Shown here: piece after piece, positions 34,860-43,795 of the stretch
Numbering within the stretch: position 1 is the first letter of the stretch
How the letters are laid out: every line of letters starts with the position of its first letter
Assembly (NCBI GenBank): GCA_020633435.1
Contig: JACKDP010000001.1
Span: forward strand, 1,116,001 to 1,180,000
Length of the DNA stretch: 64,000 bases
Reading direction: 5' to 3'
Origin: Myxococcales bacterium
GTDB lineage: Bacteria > Myxococcota_A > Bradymonadia > UBA7976 > UBA1532
Position numbers and translations under genes: made by a program
Notes under the pieces: model-generated
The model's database searches: none
What the model was told of the DNA's origin: nothing
Seen by the model: the letters and a program-made list of their open reading frames with translations, nothing else

Positions 34860-36122
34860 TCAGGGGACGACCGCGTCGCCCTCGGCCGCCTCGCCATCGC
34901 CCTCCGCCGGAGCCGGCTCCGCGGGCGGCGGCGGGGCGTTCTGCATCTCCTTCATGGCGTCGATCTGGATGCGGGTGGCCTGGATGCGCTTGGACACATC
35001 CTGGCGCAGCGCCGCGTCCTGGTTCTCGAAGCGAAGGACCGCCTCGAAGGCCTGGAGGGCCTCCGGCAGCTTCTGCAGGTACTCCTGGTAGAGCACGCCC
35101 AGGTTGAAGTGCGCGCCGACGTGGTTGGGCACCTTGGCGATGACGGCCTGGTAGCCCTTCTCGGCCTCGTCGAAGCGCTCCATGCCGCGGGCGGCGACCG
35201 CCTTCGAGAGCATGGCCTCGATGTTGTCGGGCTGGACCCGCAGCGCCTCGGAGAAGTGCCGGTAGCTGGTCTCGTAGTCGCGGTAGTTGAAGGTGATGGC
35301 CCCGATGTTCATATGGGCCGGGACAAAGTCCTTGTTGGCCGCCACGGCCGCCTCGAAGGCGGCGAGCGCCCGCGTCACGTCGTCGAGGCGCATGTAGACG
35401 AGGCCGAGCATGTTGTGCACGCCCGCGGCCGTCTCGTCGATCTGGATGCCCGTCTCGCAGACGAGCTTGGCCAGCTCGAACCGCCCGAGATCATAGTAGA
35501 TCTTGGCCAGCACCTCGTAGGCGTCGACGTTCTGGCTGTCGGACTTGAGCGCCGTACGGACGTGCTTCACGGCCTCGGCGAAGTCCTTCTGCTGCTTGCG
35601 CGCCAGGGCCAGGTTCAGGTGGGCGGCCGGCGTGAGGGCGTCGAGCTGGACGGCCCGCTGGAACTCGCCGTAGGCCTCGCCGCGCTTGCCCGCCTCGAGG
35701 TCCATCCGGCCGATGTTCACCAGGCCCGAGCCGTAGCCCTTCACCTTCTCGGCGGACGCCTTGTAGATCTGGCGGGCCTCGTCCTTGCGCCCCAGGGCCT
35801 CGTACGAGAGGCCGAGGTTGACGTAGGCCTCGCCGAAGCCGGCGTCCTCGTTGATGGCGCCCTTGAAGTAGTCCGCCGCCTGCTCGTACTTGCCGGCCTC
35901 GTAGGCCGTGACGCCGCGCTTGAAGAGGTCGCGGGCCTCGCCCTTGACCACCGGGCGCACCGGGGTGGCCGCCTTCAGGGCCTGCTCGGGATCGCCCCCG
36001 CCGCCCCCGGCGCCGATGGCGTCGCCGCCCTCCCCGCCGCCGAGGTCAGGCGAGGGCTTGGGGCCGCACGCGGCGAGCGCGAGGGCCAGCACAATCGAGG
36101 TCCGCTGCTGCCACGGGCTCAC
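34860..36122 (-). CDS. TPR-repeat outer-membrane lipoprotein (GltE/AglT-like)
   Basis: The product has 420 residues, starting at GTG 36122, which overlaps the upstream stop (GTGA) and gives a lipoprotein signal peptide ending at Cys20 (SIVLALALAAC). A Gly-rich tether GGGEGGDAIGAGGGGGD precedes about nine TPR units (for example EAYVNLGLSYEALGRKDEARQIYKA, AAGVHNMLGLVYMRLDDVTRALAAFE). It ends in a Pro/Ala/Glu-rich tail. Its placement after the large secreted TPR protein and before the small secreted and FHA proteins parallels GltE (AglT) of Myxococcus. The likely site is the periplasmic face of the outer membrane, although the Gly-rich tether after Cys does not decide it. Confidence 0.85.
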   Translation of the reverse strand: MSPWQQRTSIVLALALAACGPKPSPDLGGGEGGDAIGAGGGGGDPEQALKAATPVRPVVKGEARDLFKRGVTAYEAGKYEQAADYFKGAINEDAGFGEAYVNLGLSYEALGRKDEARQIYKASAEKVKGYGSGLVNIGRMDLEAGKRGEAYGEFQRAVQLDALTPAAHLNLALARKQQKDFAEAVKHVRTALKSDSQNVDAYEVLAKIYYDLGRFELAKLVCETGIQIDETAAGVHNMLGLVYMRLDDVTRALAAFEAAVAANKDFVPAHMNIGAITFNYRDYETSYRHFSEALRVQPDNIEAMLSKAVAARGMERFDEAEKGYQAVIAKVPNHVGAHFNLGVLYQEYLQKLPEALQAFEAVLRFENQDAALRQDVSKRIQATRIQIDAMKEMQNAPPPPAEPAPAEGDGEAAEGDAVVP

Positions 36123-39100
36123 TGGCCCCCCTCCTCGAGATCGCCGGCGGCCTTGGCGTCGGCGGGATCTTCCTCGACCTCGTCCAGCGCCTTGATGAAG
36201 CGCTGGCCCACGATGTCCGGGCCGAAGAACGTCGGCCTGGCCCGGACCTCGGCGTTGTACCGGTACTTGTCGGGCATGAGCTCGGCCAGGCGCCGCTCGG
36301 CGACGTCCGACCACTGGTTGAACCACTTCAGCTCGCGGGCCTTCCCGAGGCAGAGCTCGTAGGCCTCCTTGGCCTTGCCGCGGGGCGCCTCGGCCCGGTT
36401 GGCCATCTCGCCCTTGAAGGTCTCGACCTGCTCCTCATCGAAGGTCTTCGGCGCGGGCAGGTTGTAGATCTCGTCGGACAGGTTCTCGAAGATCTGGCCG
36501 ATGCGGGCCAGGGCCGCGATGGCCCAGTTGGCCGACTTGAACTCGATCACCTCGAGGAAGATCGTGCGCGCGTTGGCCGCGATCTCGGTCTTCGCCTTGA
36601 TGGCGTCGGCCATCTCGGCCACGTACTTCTTGAGGTTCGACAGCGAGCGCACCTTCAGCGGCGAGCTCTTGAGCTGGGTGAAGATGGCCTCGCCCATCTT
36701 GAACCGGGCCTCGGCCACCGCCGAGCGCCCCGTCGTCAGCTCCTCGACCTGCTTCGGCGTCAGCGCCTTGAAGGCGTCGTAGGAGGCCTTGTAGGCCGCC
36801 TGCGCCTTGCGCTCGTCGGGACGCTTCTGGGCCATGTAGGCGTTGCCGATGCGGGTGTGGGCCTCCAGCAGCAGGTCCACCTTGCCCGAGTCACGGTAGT
36901 CGCGCAGGAACTCCTGGTAGTGGCGGATGACCTTGTCCCAGTCCTCGCTCTTCTCGAAGATCTTGCCCAGCGAGAAGAAGATCTCGGCCGCCTTGGCCGG
37001 GTCCTTCTTGCCCACCAGCTTCAGGTACCGGCGCGCGTTGCGCTCGGCCTCGGCGAGCTGGCCGAGGCCCTGGCGGAAGAGGGCCGCGATGCGCAGCGCC
37101 TCGACGGCCTCCTCGGTGCCCTCGAACTTGTCGGCGTAGAACTCGTAGGCCTCGCTCGCCTTCGAGTAGATGGCGAGGGCCTGCAGGTTGCCCGCGATGG
37201 CGTAGAGCGCCTTCGGCACCAGCTCGCTGCCGGAGACGTTGTTGACCAGCATCAGCCGCGCCTGGATGGCGTCCTCGATGCGCTTCTCGCGCTCGAAGTT
37301 CAGCGCGGAGTTGTAGTAGGCCTTGTCCACGATCTCGGAGCTCGGGAACTTCTGGGCGAACTTCAGGTAGCAGCGGGCCGCCGCCGTGTAGCGCTTCTGG
37401 CTCTCGTCGCCCTGGCACTTCTTGAAGTCGTACGTCTTGATGATGTCGCCGCAGAGCTTCATCAGCTCGGGATCCCGCTGCGCGGGCTTGCCCGCCACAC
37501 AGGACTTCGCCTCCGTGTGCATGGCCTCGAAGTCCTTGCGGATGTTGTAGATGTCCAGCAGCAGGTTGCAGGCGAAGACGGACAGCCGGTGGTCGCCGTG
37601 GTTGTGGCAGATGTCCTTGAACCGCGGCGTCGCCTCGTCGAAGTGGTTGAATTCGTAGTAGATCCGGGCCTCGTCGTACTTGATGTCGACCAGGAAGTCC
37701 GAGTCCTTCACGTACTTGATGTAGAGCGCCTGGGCCTTCAGGAACCGCTGGTAGTCGTCGGGGATCTCCTCGGGCTTGGGCTCCTCGGCCTCGGCCGCGT
37801 TCGCGGCGCCCTTGTTGTCACCCTTGTCCTGCTTGGGCTGCAGCAGCTTCTTGTAGGAGAGCACCGCGCCGTGGGCGGCGTCCTTGGTGTAGCCGCCGTC
37901 CTCCTTGAGCTCGAGCACGCGCTCGTAGGCCCGGGCGGCTTCCTTCCACTTCTTCTGGGCGTAGAGCAGCTCGCCGTAGAAGAACGTCATGTCGTAGATG
38001 TTCGGGCTGTCGGGGAACGTCTTGACGTAGTCGCCGTAGAGCTCCGACGCGATGGCGGCGTCCTTCTCGGCCTTCGTCTTCGTCCACTGCCGGTGGTACT
38101 CCACCGCCATGGCGCGCAGCTGCTCCTCGATGCTCGTCCGGTCGCGCTCGACGCGCTCCTTGTCGGCGTCCTTGGCGTCCTTGACCTTCTGCCACAGCGA
38201 CACCAGCCGCTTGAGCTCCCGCACGGACTCGAGGGGATCCTGGCCCATGTTCCGGGTGTTCTGGGCGATCTGGATCTGGAAGCTGACCACCTTGTAGCTG
38301 CCCGGCTGCAGGCGGATGAGCTCGCGGAAGAGCTCGTTCGACCGGCCGAACTGCCCCGTGTCGGCGTACAGATAGGCCAGCTTCTCCGCCAGATCCAGGT
38401 AGTCGTCCGGGGCCACCTTGCGGAAGAACGCCACCGCCTTCGCGGGGTTGGCGCCCTCGATGTTCACGTACGTCCGCACCAGGTCCTTCTGGGCCTCGCG
38501 CTTCAGCGTCAGGCGGTTCTTCCCGCTCGTCTGCTTGTTCGTGTACTCGATGACCGCCAGGAACTGGCGCATGGCGTCGGTGTACTGCTGCAGGTTGAAG
38601 TGGCACCAGCCCAGCTTGTACAGGGCGTAGCCGTACACGGAGGCGTCGCGGTAGTTCTCGGCCACCTTGCCGTAGAACTTCGAGGCCTGCTCCACCTGGC
38701 CCTCGTCGAAGTAGATCTCGCCCAGGTTCAGCAGGGTGTCGGGCATCCGGGTGGACTTGGGGTACCGCCGGATGAGCTCGACGAAGATCTTCTTGGCGCC
38801 CTCGGCGTCGCCCTTGCGCAGGAAGTTGAAGGCCAGCGCGAAGAGCACCTCGTCCAGGCGGGGGTACGAGGGGAAGTTCTTGACGATGTGCTTGTAGACC
38901 TTGATGGCCTGGTCCCGGTAGTTCTGCGCCTGGGACTGCAGGGCCTCGCGGGCCGCCTTGCACTGGGCCTGGGCGGCGTCGGAGTCGCCCTTGGCCTTGA
39001 GGCAAGCCTCCTCCTCGTCGAAGCCGCGGATCTCGGTGGAGCTGGCGCGCTCCCAGAACATCTCGGAGAGGCGGTAGAAGAGCTCGGGCTTCTCGGGGTT

Positions 39101-39376
39101 CTCGTCCGGGGTGGCGTCGATGAGCTTGCGGAGGAGATCGAAGGCCTCCTTCCACTTGGCATCGGCCTGCGCCTTCGCGCGGCCCCCGCGGACGAACTGC
39201 TCGCCGCCCAGCGCCGGGCCCTTCTGCTCCACGGAGCGGGCCCGCTCGGCGGGCGCCTTCGTCTTCTGGGCCTCGGGGATGAAGGCGTCCTTCTCGCGCT
39301 GGGCCAGGGCCGGCGACGCCACGAGGGCGAGCGCCGTCACGATCCCGACGAGGCGGACGACACGCCTGCTGCTCAT
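36119..39376 (-). CDS. Large secreted TPR protein (GltD/AgnA-like)
   Basis: The product has 1085 residues. I chose ATG 39376 because it overlaps the upstream stop (ATGA); a signal peptide follows (MSSRRVVRLVGIVTALALVASPALA, cut before QREKD). The mature protein is an array of TPR/Sel1-like helical hairpins with many Tyr/Phe-rich units, for example AIKVYKHIVKNFPSYPRLDEVLFALAF and ASKFYGKVAENYRDASVYGYALYKLGWCHF. A low-complexity KGDNKGAANAAEAEEPKPEEIP hinge lies at about 520-545. It should act as a periplasmic scaffold. Length, signal peptide and gene order match GltD (AgnA, about 1200 residues) best. The paired cysteines (about 615-675) could form disulfides. Confidence 0.85.
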   Translation of the reverse strand: MSSRRVVRLVGIVTALALVASPALAQREKDAFIPEAQKTKAPAERARSVEQKGPALGGEQFVRGGRAKAQADAKWKEAFDLLRKLIDATPDENPEKPELFYRLSEMFWERASSTEIRGFDEEEACLKAKGDSDAAQAQCKAAREALQSQAQNYRDQAIKVYKHIVKNFPSYPRLDEVLFALAFNFLRKGDAEGAKKIFVELIRRYPKSTRMPDTLLNLGEIYFDEGQVEQASKFYGKVAENYRDASVYGYALYKLGWCHFNLQQYTDAMRQFLAVIEYTNKQTSGKNRLTLKREAQKDLVRTYVNIEGANPAKAVAFFRKVAPDDYLDLAEKLAYLYADTGQFGRSNELFRELIRLQPGSYKVVSFQIQIAQNTRNMGQDPLESVRELKRLVSLWQKVKDAKDADKERVERDRTSIEEQLRAMAVEYHRQWTKTKAEKDAAIASELYGDYVKTFPDSPNIYDMTFFYGELLYAQKKWKEAARAYERVLELKEDGGYTKDAAHGAVLSYKKLLQPKQDKGDNKGAANAAEAEEPKPEEIPDDYQRFLKAQALYIKYVKDSDFLVDIKYDEARIYYEFNHFDEATPRFKDICHNHGDHRLSVFACNLLLDIYNIRKDFEAMHTEAKSCVAGKPAQRDPELMKLCGDIIKTYDFKKCQGDESQKRYTAAARCYLKFAQKFPSSEIVDKAYYNSALNFEREKRIEDAIQARLMLVNNVSGSELVPKALYAIAGNLQALAIYSKASEAYEFYADKFEGTEEAVEALRIAALFRQGLGQLAEAERNARRYLKLVGKKDPAKAAEIFFSLGKIFEKSEDWDKVIRHYQEFLRDYRDSGKVDLLLEAHTRIGNAYMAQKRPDERKAQAAYKASYDAFKALTPKQVEELTTGRSAVAEARFKMGEAIFTQLKSSPLKVRSLSNLKKYVAEMADAIKAKTEIAANARTIFLEVIEFKSANWAIAALARIGQIFENLSDEIYNLPAPKTFDEEQVETFKGEMANRAEAPRGKAKEAYELCLGKARELKWFNQWSDVAERRLAELMPDKYRYNAEVRARPTFFGPDIVGQRFIKALDEVEEDPADAKAAGDLEEGGQ

Positions 39377-40941
39377 CGACCGCACTCCGACTTGATCGTG
39401 TAGAGGTAGTAGCCGAGCTCGTCGCGCCAGTACTCGCCGCTGAAGGGCCAGTAGATGTGCTCATCATCGGTGGCGTAGAGGGTGCCCTTGCGGCCGCGCT
39501 GGGCCGGGGCGTCCCCCTGGAGCTTGTTCTCCAGGATGCCCTTCTCGGCGGAGGCCACCTCGAACTCGATCTTGATGGACTGGTTGATCAGGTCGTTGAG
39601 CTCGTCGACGACGCGCTTGAGGCGCTGCTTGGCCAGGCGGCCCGCCTCGTCGACGGCCAGCGACTTGATGACCTCGGTCTCCTGGACGATCTGCTGGGCG
39701 AGCTGGCTCTTCGACCAGGTCGACTTGGAGCGGCGGATGAGGTCCATCTCCTTGTCCAGCTCGCGGACGTAGGCGTTGATGCGCTTGAGCGTCTTGTCCT
39801 GGAACGCGGCGTTGAGGATCTGGGCCACGCGGGGCGACATGCTGGCGCCCGCGTCCTGCAGCTTCGTCAGGAAGTCGTAGAACTCGGTCGGATCGGAGAA
39901 GGACTCGATGTAGCCCTTGATCTCGTCGCGCAGCGGCTCGTAGGCGAGGCGGAAGTCGCTGATGGTCTGCTTCGTGCGCTCGTAGTCGCAGTTCGCGTAG
40001 AAGATCACGGCCTTGAGGATGGGCCCCTCGGGCACGTACTCGTCGGAGAAGAACGGCGAGCTCAGCGTGTGCAGGTTGCCCAGCGCCTTCTCGTGGTTGT
40101 TCATCCGGAAGAACGTCCAGCTCGCCTCGAACAGGGAGTCGAGCCAGAGGGTGCTGTCGAGGCCGATCTGGTCGTAGTACTTCACCGCCGTGTTGAACTG
40201 GCCGGTGCTGTAGAACACGCGGGCCATGCTCAGGATGGCGAGCTGGTTGAAGTAGCGCAGGTCCTCGGTGACGTCGTCGCTCTCGACCGTCGCGCGCAGC
40301 AGGTCCTTGAACGCCTCTACGGCGGGCTTGGGCTGCTCGAGGCGGACGTGGCTGATGCCCTGGAGGAACCGGGCCTTCGGGAAGTAGCGGCTCTTGGGGT
40401 CGACCTGGGTCAGGTTCTCGATCGCCTTCTTGGAGGCGCCCTTCACGTAGTGGAACTGCCCCACCAGGAACGCCAGCTCGCTGCGGAACTCCGCCGGGCA
40501 GTCCTGGGGCGTGAACTTCGCGATCTTCTCCAGCAGGCCGGGATCGCCGGAGATCTTCCGGGACAGGTAGTACAGCCACTTGCAGGTGGCCTTGAAGTAC
40601 CGGTGGTCCGGCCCGGCCTGCACGATGCGGTCGAAGAAGTTCAGCGACGCCTGGAAGAGGCCCAGCCGGTAGAGCGTCTTGCCGAGGGTGTACTCGGACT
40701 TCTGCTCCACGGCCGTGGCCGCCACCTCGTTCCGGCTGACCAGCCGGTGCAGGATCAGGCTCGCCCGCAGGAAGTCGCGCTGCTTGTAGGCCTTGAGGGC
40801 CTCCTCCAGCTCGGCCTTCGACTCGGCGTCCTCTTCGACGCTGACCGGGGCGAAGTTCATGGCGTCGTCGTCCTGCGCGTACACGCCGGTCGGCGCGGCC
40901 AGCAGGCTGAACAGCAACATCCACCGATGCAGGCGGGGCAT
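39373..40941 (-). CDS. Secreted TPR-like protein (GltC-like)
   Basis: The product has 522 residues, starting at ATG 40941 with a GAGGAGGG ribosome site just upstream. The signal peptide is MPRLHRWMLLFSLLAAPTGVYA. The mature part has divergent TPR hairpins (KQRDFLRASLILHRLV, GQFHYVKGASKKAIENL, ARVFYSTGQFNTAVKYYDQIGL). A coiled-coil-like helical stretch follows (about 395-480: EVIKSLAVDEAGRLAKQRLKRVVDELNDL), and the C-terminal tail contains YWPFSGEYWRDELGYYLY. That Trp/Tyr-rich ending is characteristic enough to be useful in homology searches. It is the first gene of the envelope cluster. Size and position suggest a GltC-like periplasmic TPR partner of the large TPR protein. Confidence 0.82.
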   Translation of the reverse strand: MPRLHRWMLLFSLLAAPTGVYAQDDDAMNFAPVSVEEDAESKAELEEALKAYKQRDFLRASLILHRLVSRNEVAATAVEQKSEYTLGKTLYRLGLFQASLNFFDRIVQAGPDHRYFKATCKWLYYLSRKISGDPGLLEKIAKFTPQDCPAEFRSELAFLVGQFHYVKGASKKAIENLTQVDPKSRYFPKARFLQGISHVRLEQPKPAVEAFKDLLRATVESDDVTEDLRYFNQLAILSMARVFYSTGQFNTAVKYYDQIGLDSTLWLDSLFEASWTFFRMNNHEKALGNLHTLSSPFFSDEYVPEGPILKAVIFYANCDYERTKQTISDFRLAYEPLRDEIKGYIESFSDPTEFYDFLTKLQDAGASMSPRVAQILNAAFQDKTLKRINAYVRELDKEMDLIRRSKSTWSKSQLAQQIVQETEVIKSLAVDEAGRLAKQRLKRVVDELNDLINQSIKIEFEVASAEKGILENKLQGDAPAQRGRKGTLYATDDEHIYWPFSGEYWRDELGYYLYTIKSECGR

Positions 40942-41015
40942 CGTCCCTCCTCGGGGCGTGGGCATGGGGTCCGCATCCCAGCGTCCCAAGAGAGAGCGAG
41001 GATTCGGACAGTGCC

Positions 41016-41044
41016 GTTATACGAGCGCCAAACGCCGAGATCAA
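41016..41044 (-). promoter_or_regulatory. Candidate sigma70 promoter of the envelope TPR cluster
   Basis: On the minus strand, TTGATC (41044-41039), 17 bases, then TATAAC (41021-41016) forms a good -35/-10 pair in an otherwise GC-rich gap. Transcription would start about 68 bases before the ATG of the GltC-like gene and should cover the three coupled TPR genes. Confidence 0.6.
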
Positions 41045-41126
41045 AACAAAATCCGGGGCTCGCGGCGCCCTTGCCCGCAGGCGTGGGCCCAGCGTAGAGT
41101 GCAGCGGCGACGGCCTCGTGGGCAGG

Positions 41127-41155
41127 TTGGACACCGCCCGGGGCCCCTGTAAGAT
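41127..41155 (+). promoter_or_regulatory. Candidate sigma70 promoter of the Cys-rich lipoprotein gene
   Basis: TTGGAC (41127-41132), a 17-base spacer and TAAGAT (41150-41155) lie about 30 bases before the GTG start. The gap between this promoter and the divergent TPR-cluster promoter is about 80 bases, so the two could share regulation. A second, weaker pair (TTGCCC 41071 and TAGAGT 41095, 18-base spacer) lies upstream. Confidence 0.5.
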
Positions 41156-41190
41156 GGGCCGCTCTGGGCGGCGACGGCGAGGAAAGTCGA

Positions 41191-41634
41191 GTGAGCATGC
41201 GCGTACGCTTCAAGATCGGTGAGCAGCCTGCGGGCGCCTTCGCGCTGGCCGTGGGTCTGATCGTCCTGGGGGGGACGACCGGGTGCGACACCGGCTTCGG
41301 CCAGCCCTGCGATCTCCCCAAGACGCCCCAGATCCGCCAGGCCTGCCAGGAGACGAACGACCAGGCGGACGCCGGCGATGGCATCCAGACGGCGTCGAAA
41401 CCCTCCTGCGCCCTGAAGAACTACGCGGGCTGCGAGACGCGCATCTGCCTCGTCTACCGGGGCTCCAGCCCGTTCTGCAGCGAGCGCTGCTCGGGCGACT
41501 CGGACTGCGAGGGCAACGCGGTCTGCCGGCCCCTGCTGGGCGATCTGGATCTGGATCAGACGGCCTGCCAGGCCACCGGCGACGGCTTCGTCCCCGAGTG
41601 CTACTGCGTCCGCCAGGGCGACCTGAACGACTGA
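41191..41634 (+). CDS. Small Cys-rich lipoprotein
   Basis: The product has 147 residues, starting at GTG 41191 with GAGGA about 8 bases before. The signal peptide ends at the lipidation Cys (LIVLGGTTGC, about residue 32). The mature part holds about eleven further Cys, in pairs such as SCALKNYAGCETRICLVYRGSSPFCSERC and DSDCEGNAVCRPL, and ends GFVPECYCVRQGD. This is like the disulfide-rich repeats common in myxobacterial surface lipoproteins. I do not recognise a defined family. It is transcribed away from the envelope TPR cluster and may be a partner of it, but only position suggests this. Confidence 0.75.
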   Translation: MSMRVRFKIGEQPAGAFALAVGLIVLGGTTGCDTGFGQPCDLPKTPQIRQACQETNDQADAGDGIQTASKPSCALKNYAGCETRICLVYRGSSPFCSERCSGDSDCEGNAVCRPLLGDLDLDQTACQATGDGFVPECYCVRQGDLND

Positions 41635-41649
41635 GCCGGCGCCCGCCGG

Positions 41650-42024
41650 TCAGAAGGCCCAGGGCGCCGTGAAGGCGTCCTCGATGTGCTCGACCTGCGC
41701 GGGCCACGGCCACCGAAACCCCACCGCGATGACGTCGAAGCGCACCCGGGGCGGGGCCTCGGGGTGGCGCCGCAGCCAGGCGTCGGCCGCCCGGGCCACC
41801 CGCGCCTGCTTCGCCGCCGTCACCGTCTCGCTGGGGCTGTCCAGGTAGCGCGTCGAGGCCGACCGCACCTCCACGAAGACGATCTCGTCGGCCCGCGTGA
41901 CCACCAGGTCGAGCTCGCCGCCCGGGCAGGACCAGTTCTGCTCGACGAGCTGGTAGCCCTGGGTCAGGAGGTGCCGGGCCGCGATGGCCTCGGCCCGCCG
42001 GCCCCGGCGCGTCCGCTCATCCAT
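41650..42024 (-). CDS. YraN/UPF0102 family nuclease-fold protein
   Basis: The product has 124 residues, the usual length. The restriction-endonuclease-like core shows RRGRRAEAIAARHLLTQGY, then GELDLVVTRADEIVFVEVRSAS. This matches the YraN pattern (E in RGxxAE, then GExDLVxxxxxxxVFVEVK), although the terminal Lys is Arg here. Its biochemical role is unsettled in the literature; it may process DNA ends or branched DNA. Its start overlaps the rnhB end by 8 bases. It is the last gene of the ribosomal operon, a common bacterial arrangement (rnhB-yraN). Confidence 0.88.
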   Translation of the reverse strand: MDERTRRGRRAEAIAARHLLTQGYQLVEQNWSCPGGELDLVVTRADEIVFVEVRSASTRYLDSPSETVTAAKQARVARAADAWLRRHPEAPPRVRFDVIAVGFRWPWPAQVEHIEDAFTAPWAF

Positions 42025-42697
42025 CGGCGGGGGGCGTCCAGCGGAAGCTGGCCCGGTGCAGGGGGCAGGGCCCGTGGGCCGCCAGCGCCGCTCGGTGCTC
42101 CTTCGTGCCGTAGCCCTTGTGCCGGCCGAAGCCGTAGACGGGGTAGAGCGCGTCCTGCGCGGCCATGAAGCGGTCGCGGATGACCTTCGCGATGACGCTG
42201 GCGGCCGCGATGTGCAGGCTGCGGCCGTCCCCCTTCACCAGCGCCCACTGGGGCCCGGACCAGCCGGGCAGCCGCAGGTGGCCGTCGACGAGGAGCGCGG
42301 CGGGGGGGCGGCCGAGCGCGGCGACGGCCTGGTCGATGGCCTGCCGCATGGCGACCCGGGTGGCCTGCAGGATGTTGATGGCGTCGATGCCGGCGGCGTC
42401 CACCTCGCCCACGCCGATGGCCAGGGCGTGCACCTGGAGGGCGTCGAAGAGACGCTCCCGGGTGGCCTCGCTGAGCTGCTTGCTGTCGTTGAGGTCAGCG
42501 AGATCGCTGGGGATTTCCGGCGGGAGGACCACCGCGGCCGCCACGACGGGGCCCGCGAGCGGACCCCGGCCGACCTCGTCCACGCCCAGGGCGGGACGGC
42601 GGCCGGTCGACGTGAGCCAGCCCTCGATGGCGCCGAGGGGGCCGTCCGGCGGATCGTCGGCGAAGAGCGTCGGCTGCGCCGACCGCCCCCGCCTCAT
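42017..42697 (-). CDS. rnhB: Ribonuclease HII
   Basis: The enzyme removes ribonucleotides from DNA and degrades RNA-DNA hybrids. It has 226 residues, and the type-2 RNase H core shows GVDEVGRGPLAGPVVAAAV (catalytic Asp-Glu), DSKQLSEATRERLF, and AALLVDG with the later catalytic Asp. AAASVIAKVIRDRFM and GFGRHKGYGTKEH (RNase HII typical) follow. ATG 42697 overlaps the rplS stop; a GTG one codon earlier is also possible. It sits in the standard rplS-rnhB arrangement. Confidence 0.95.
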   Translation of the reverse strand: MRRGRSAQPTLFADDPPDGPLGAIEGWLTSTGRRPALGVDEVGRGPLAGPVVAAAVVLPPEIPSDLADLNDSKQLSEATRERLFDALQVHALAIGVGEVDAAGIDAINILQATRVAMRQAIDQAVAALGRPPAALLVDGHLRLPGWSGPQWALVKGDGRSLHIAAASVIAKVIRDRFMAAQDALYPVYGFGRHKGYGTKEHRAALAAHGPCPLHRASFRWTPPADG

Positions 42698-43047
42698 CAC
42701 ATGAACTGGCTGCGCGCCCGGATACGAGCGGCCTTGCCGCGGCGCTCGCGCAGGAAGTAGATGCGCGCCTGGCGGACGCGGCCCTCGCGGACCACCTCGA
42801 CCCGGTCGATCATGGGGGAGTGCACCGGGAAGATGCGCTCGACGCCCACGTTGTAGCTCACCTTGCGCACGGTGAAGGTGGACTTGACCCCGGAGTTGTG
42901 CCGGCGGAGGCAGACGCCTTCGAACGCCTGGATGCGCTCCTTGTCGCCCTCCTTGATGCGCACATGCACCCGGAGGGTGTCGCCCGCGCGGAACGCGGGC
43001 AGGTCGCTGCGGAGCTGGCGACGGTTGATCAGGTCGAGCGCGTTCAT
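42697..43047 (-). CDS. rplS: 50S ribosomal protein L19
   Basis: The product has 116 residues, the normal length. It contacts 16S and 23S rRNA at the subunit interface. The sequence is typical: FRAGDTLRVHVRIKEGDKERIQAFEGVCLRR, then SYNVGVERIFPVHSPMIDRVEVVREG, then the basic end RRGKAARIRARSQ. The ATG is preceded by GAGGAG 7 bases upstream, a strong ribosome site. It lies between trmD and rnhB as in most bacteria. Confidence 0.98.
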   Translation of the reverse strand: MNALDLINRRQLRSDLPAFRAGDTLRVHVRIKEGDKERIQAFEGVCLRRHNSGVKSTFTVRKVSYNVGVERIFPVHSPMIDRVEVVREGRVRQARIYFLRERRGKAARIRARSQFM

Positions 43048-43048
43048 C

Positions 43049-43795
43049 TCAGGACTCCTCAGATCGTCCCGGCCGCGAGCCGGGCACCGTGTCGGGGCCG
43101 GGGTCGCCGGCCAGCAGATCCGGTCGAAGCGCGGCGGTCCGTCGCCGCGCCTCTTGCCGCCGCCAGGCGGCCACGCGGCCGTGATGGCCGCTCAGTAGAA
43201 CCTCGGGCACCGCGTCGCCCCGCCAGGTGGCCGGGCGCGTGAAGTGCGGGTGCTCCAGCCCGCCCGCCTGGTACGACTCCTCCCGCAGCGACTCGGCGTT
43301 GCCGAGGACCCCGGGGACGAGGCGCAGGGTGGCGTCCAGGACCACCAGGGCGGCGAGCTCGCCACCCGAGAGCACGTAGTCGCCGATGGACACGGCATCG
43401 TCCATGTAGCGATCGGCGACCCGGGCGTCAACGCCCTCGTACCGACCGCAGAGCAGGACGACGTGCTCCAGCTCGGCGAAGCGCTCGGCGTCGGCCTGGC
43501 GGAAGGGGCGCCCGCTCGCGCTGAGCACCACCCGCCAGGAGGCCGGTCCGGCCGCCTCGATCGCCCGCGCCAGGGGCTCGGGCTTCATCACCATGCCCGC
43601 GCCGCCCCCGAAGGGCACGTCGTCGAGGGCCTGGTAGCGGCCCTCCCCAAAGGGCCGCAGATCCAACGGCTCGACGGCCACCAGCCCGCGGCGAACCGCC
43701 CGGCCGATGACCCCCTCCGCCGTGTAGGCCCGGACGATCTCCGGGAAGAGCGTCAGGACCGTGAAGCGCGTCCGTGGCGGGGTCGCCCCCGTCAC
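43049..43795 (-). CDS. trmD: tRNA (guanine-N1-)-methyltransferase TrmD
   Basis: The enzyme methylates G37 of tRNAs with SAM and prevents frameshifting. It has 248 residues, starting at GTG overlapping the rimM stop (GTGA). The trefoil-knot (SPOUT) fold motifs are clear: TLFPEIVRAYTAEGVIGRA, DVPFGGGAGMVMKPEPL, LLCGRYEGVDARV, and SIGDYVLSGGELAALV. A C-terminal Ser/Arg-rich tail of about 30 residues (DTVPGSRPGRSEES) is longer than usual. Confidence 0.97.
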   Translation of the reverse strand: MTGATPPRTRFTVLTLFPEIVRAYTAEGVIGRAVRRGLVAVEPLDLRPFGEGRYQALDDVPFGGGAGMVMKPEPLARAIEAAGPASWRVVLSASGRPFRQADAERFAELEHVVLLCGRYEGVDARVADRYMDDAVSIGDYVLSGGELAALVVLDATLRLVPGVLGNAESLREESYQAGGLEHPHFTRPATWRGDAVPEVLLSGHHGRVAAWRRQEARRRTAALRPDLLAGDPGPDTVPGSRPGRSEES

